47,825 nt of DNA from Deltaproteobacteria bacterium (GTDB taxonomy: Bacteria > Bdellovibrionota_B > Oligoflexia > Oligoflexales > Bog-1112). The notes beneath the pieces are model-generated. The model did no database searches, was not told where the DNA came from, and saw only the letters and a program-made list of their open reading frames with translations. The stretch covers positions 1 to 47,825 of the forward strand of contig CANJLI010000014.1 of assembly GCA_947475005.1 (NCBI GenBank), given 5' to 3'. Shown piece after piece: positions 47,641-47,825 of the stretch. Each line of letters opens with the position of its first letter. Within the stretch, counting starts at the first letter, position 1. The translations under genes were made by a program, and so were the position numbers.

Positions 47641-47825
47641 GTAACTACCCAGGTAGTTGTTTTTTCTTTTCTTTTCTTTTCTTTTCTTTTCTTGGGCACC
47701 AGCTGCGCAGTTGCCCAAACCCTCCTTGCCTCGCAATGGGAGAATGGTGCATGAAGGCAAAGATGGCAGCGGGAAGGCCGGCGCGACGGTCGGATCCCCC
47801 CGTCTCTCTCAAAACGCAAACACAA
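47641..47825 (-). repeat. Structured repeat family 1, copy E (partial, cut by window edge)
   Basis: Reverse copy. It begins with the AACTACC-TG-GGTAGTT stem at the junction, then six CTTTT units, then hairpin 2 (TTGGGCA 47692-47698, TGCCCAA 47712-47718) around the invariant core, the TTGC/GCAA element, and a private arm (about 47741-47778). The pairing arm lies beyond the window. Confidence 0.7.

Overview
This window looks like the replication-origin region of a Gram-negative bacterial chromosome from a deltaproteobacterial-type lineage (Bdellovibrionota- or Myxococcota-like; this is inference and could be wrong). The evidence is a dnaA-oriC-dnaN-gyrB-gyrA core, an mDAP-type MurE, an LPS heptose epimerase (HldD), Tat and YajC components, outer-membrane-type lipoproteins and a B-type (two-haem, no SdhD) succinate dehydrogenase. 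Base composition is moderate, and GTG and TTG starts are common.

Layout. 1-1047: no gene; dispersed structured repeats and a cluster of parS-like 16-bp palindromes. 1048-2755 (minus): F0 genes atpZ/I-like, atpI-like, atpB and atpE. 2924-10689 (plus): dnaA, an oriC with nine perfect DnaA boxes, dnaN, gyrB, gyrA. 10721-15335 (plus): serine hydrolase, FAD oxidoreductase, an orphan atpC, a glycosyltransferase and an NAD-dependent epimerase-like protein. 15587-32164 (minus): a long dcw cell-wall/division cluster (rsmH, ftsL, ftsI, murE, murF, mraY, murD, ftsW, murC, ftsQ, ftsA, ftsZ). It is interrupted between rsmH and ftsL by a repeat block and a secreted FAD monooxygenase-like gene, and it lacks murG, murB, ddl and mraZ. 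32320-35925: a lipoprotein, an AmgK/MurU-like kinase and nucleotidyltransferase pair, and a diacylglycerol-kinase-family lipid kinase. 36108-42366 (plus): rpoH, yajC, an outer-membrane protein, sdhCAB and a cytochrome c lipoprotein. 42378-47825: repeats, a decayed trypsin-like protease, tatA/B, hldD, small secreted proteins, and an M16 peptidase remnant cut by a repeat.

Working together: the origin genes start and support replication. parS-like sites next to the origin probably seed ParB segregation complexes. The dcw genes make and use lipid-linked muropeptide at the septum, and the AmgK/MurU-like pair may salvage wall sugars. Sdh plus the cytochrome feed respiration, and the F0 genes plus atpC belong to an ATP synthase whose other genes lie elsewhere.

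The most unusual content is non-coding. Three hairpin repeat families occupy most intergenic space. The largest (six copies, two cut by the window edges) has long inverted arms that differ completely between copies yet pair within each copy, plus a second hairpin with an invariant 13-nt core and compensatory stem changes. Other notable points are a parS-like core with CTCGAG in place of CACGTG, a DnaA without a recognisable domain I, and an ftsW split by a frameshift at a 9-nt homopolymer.
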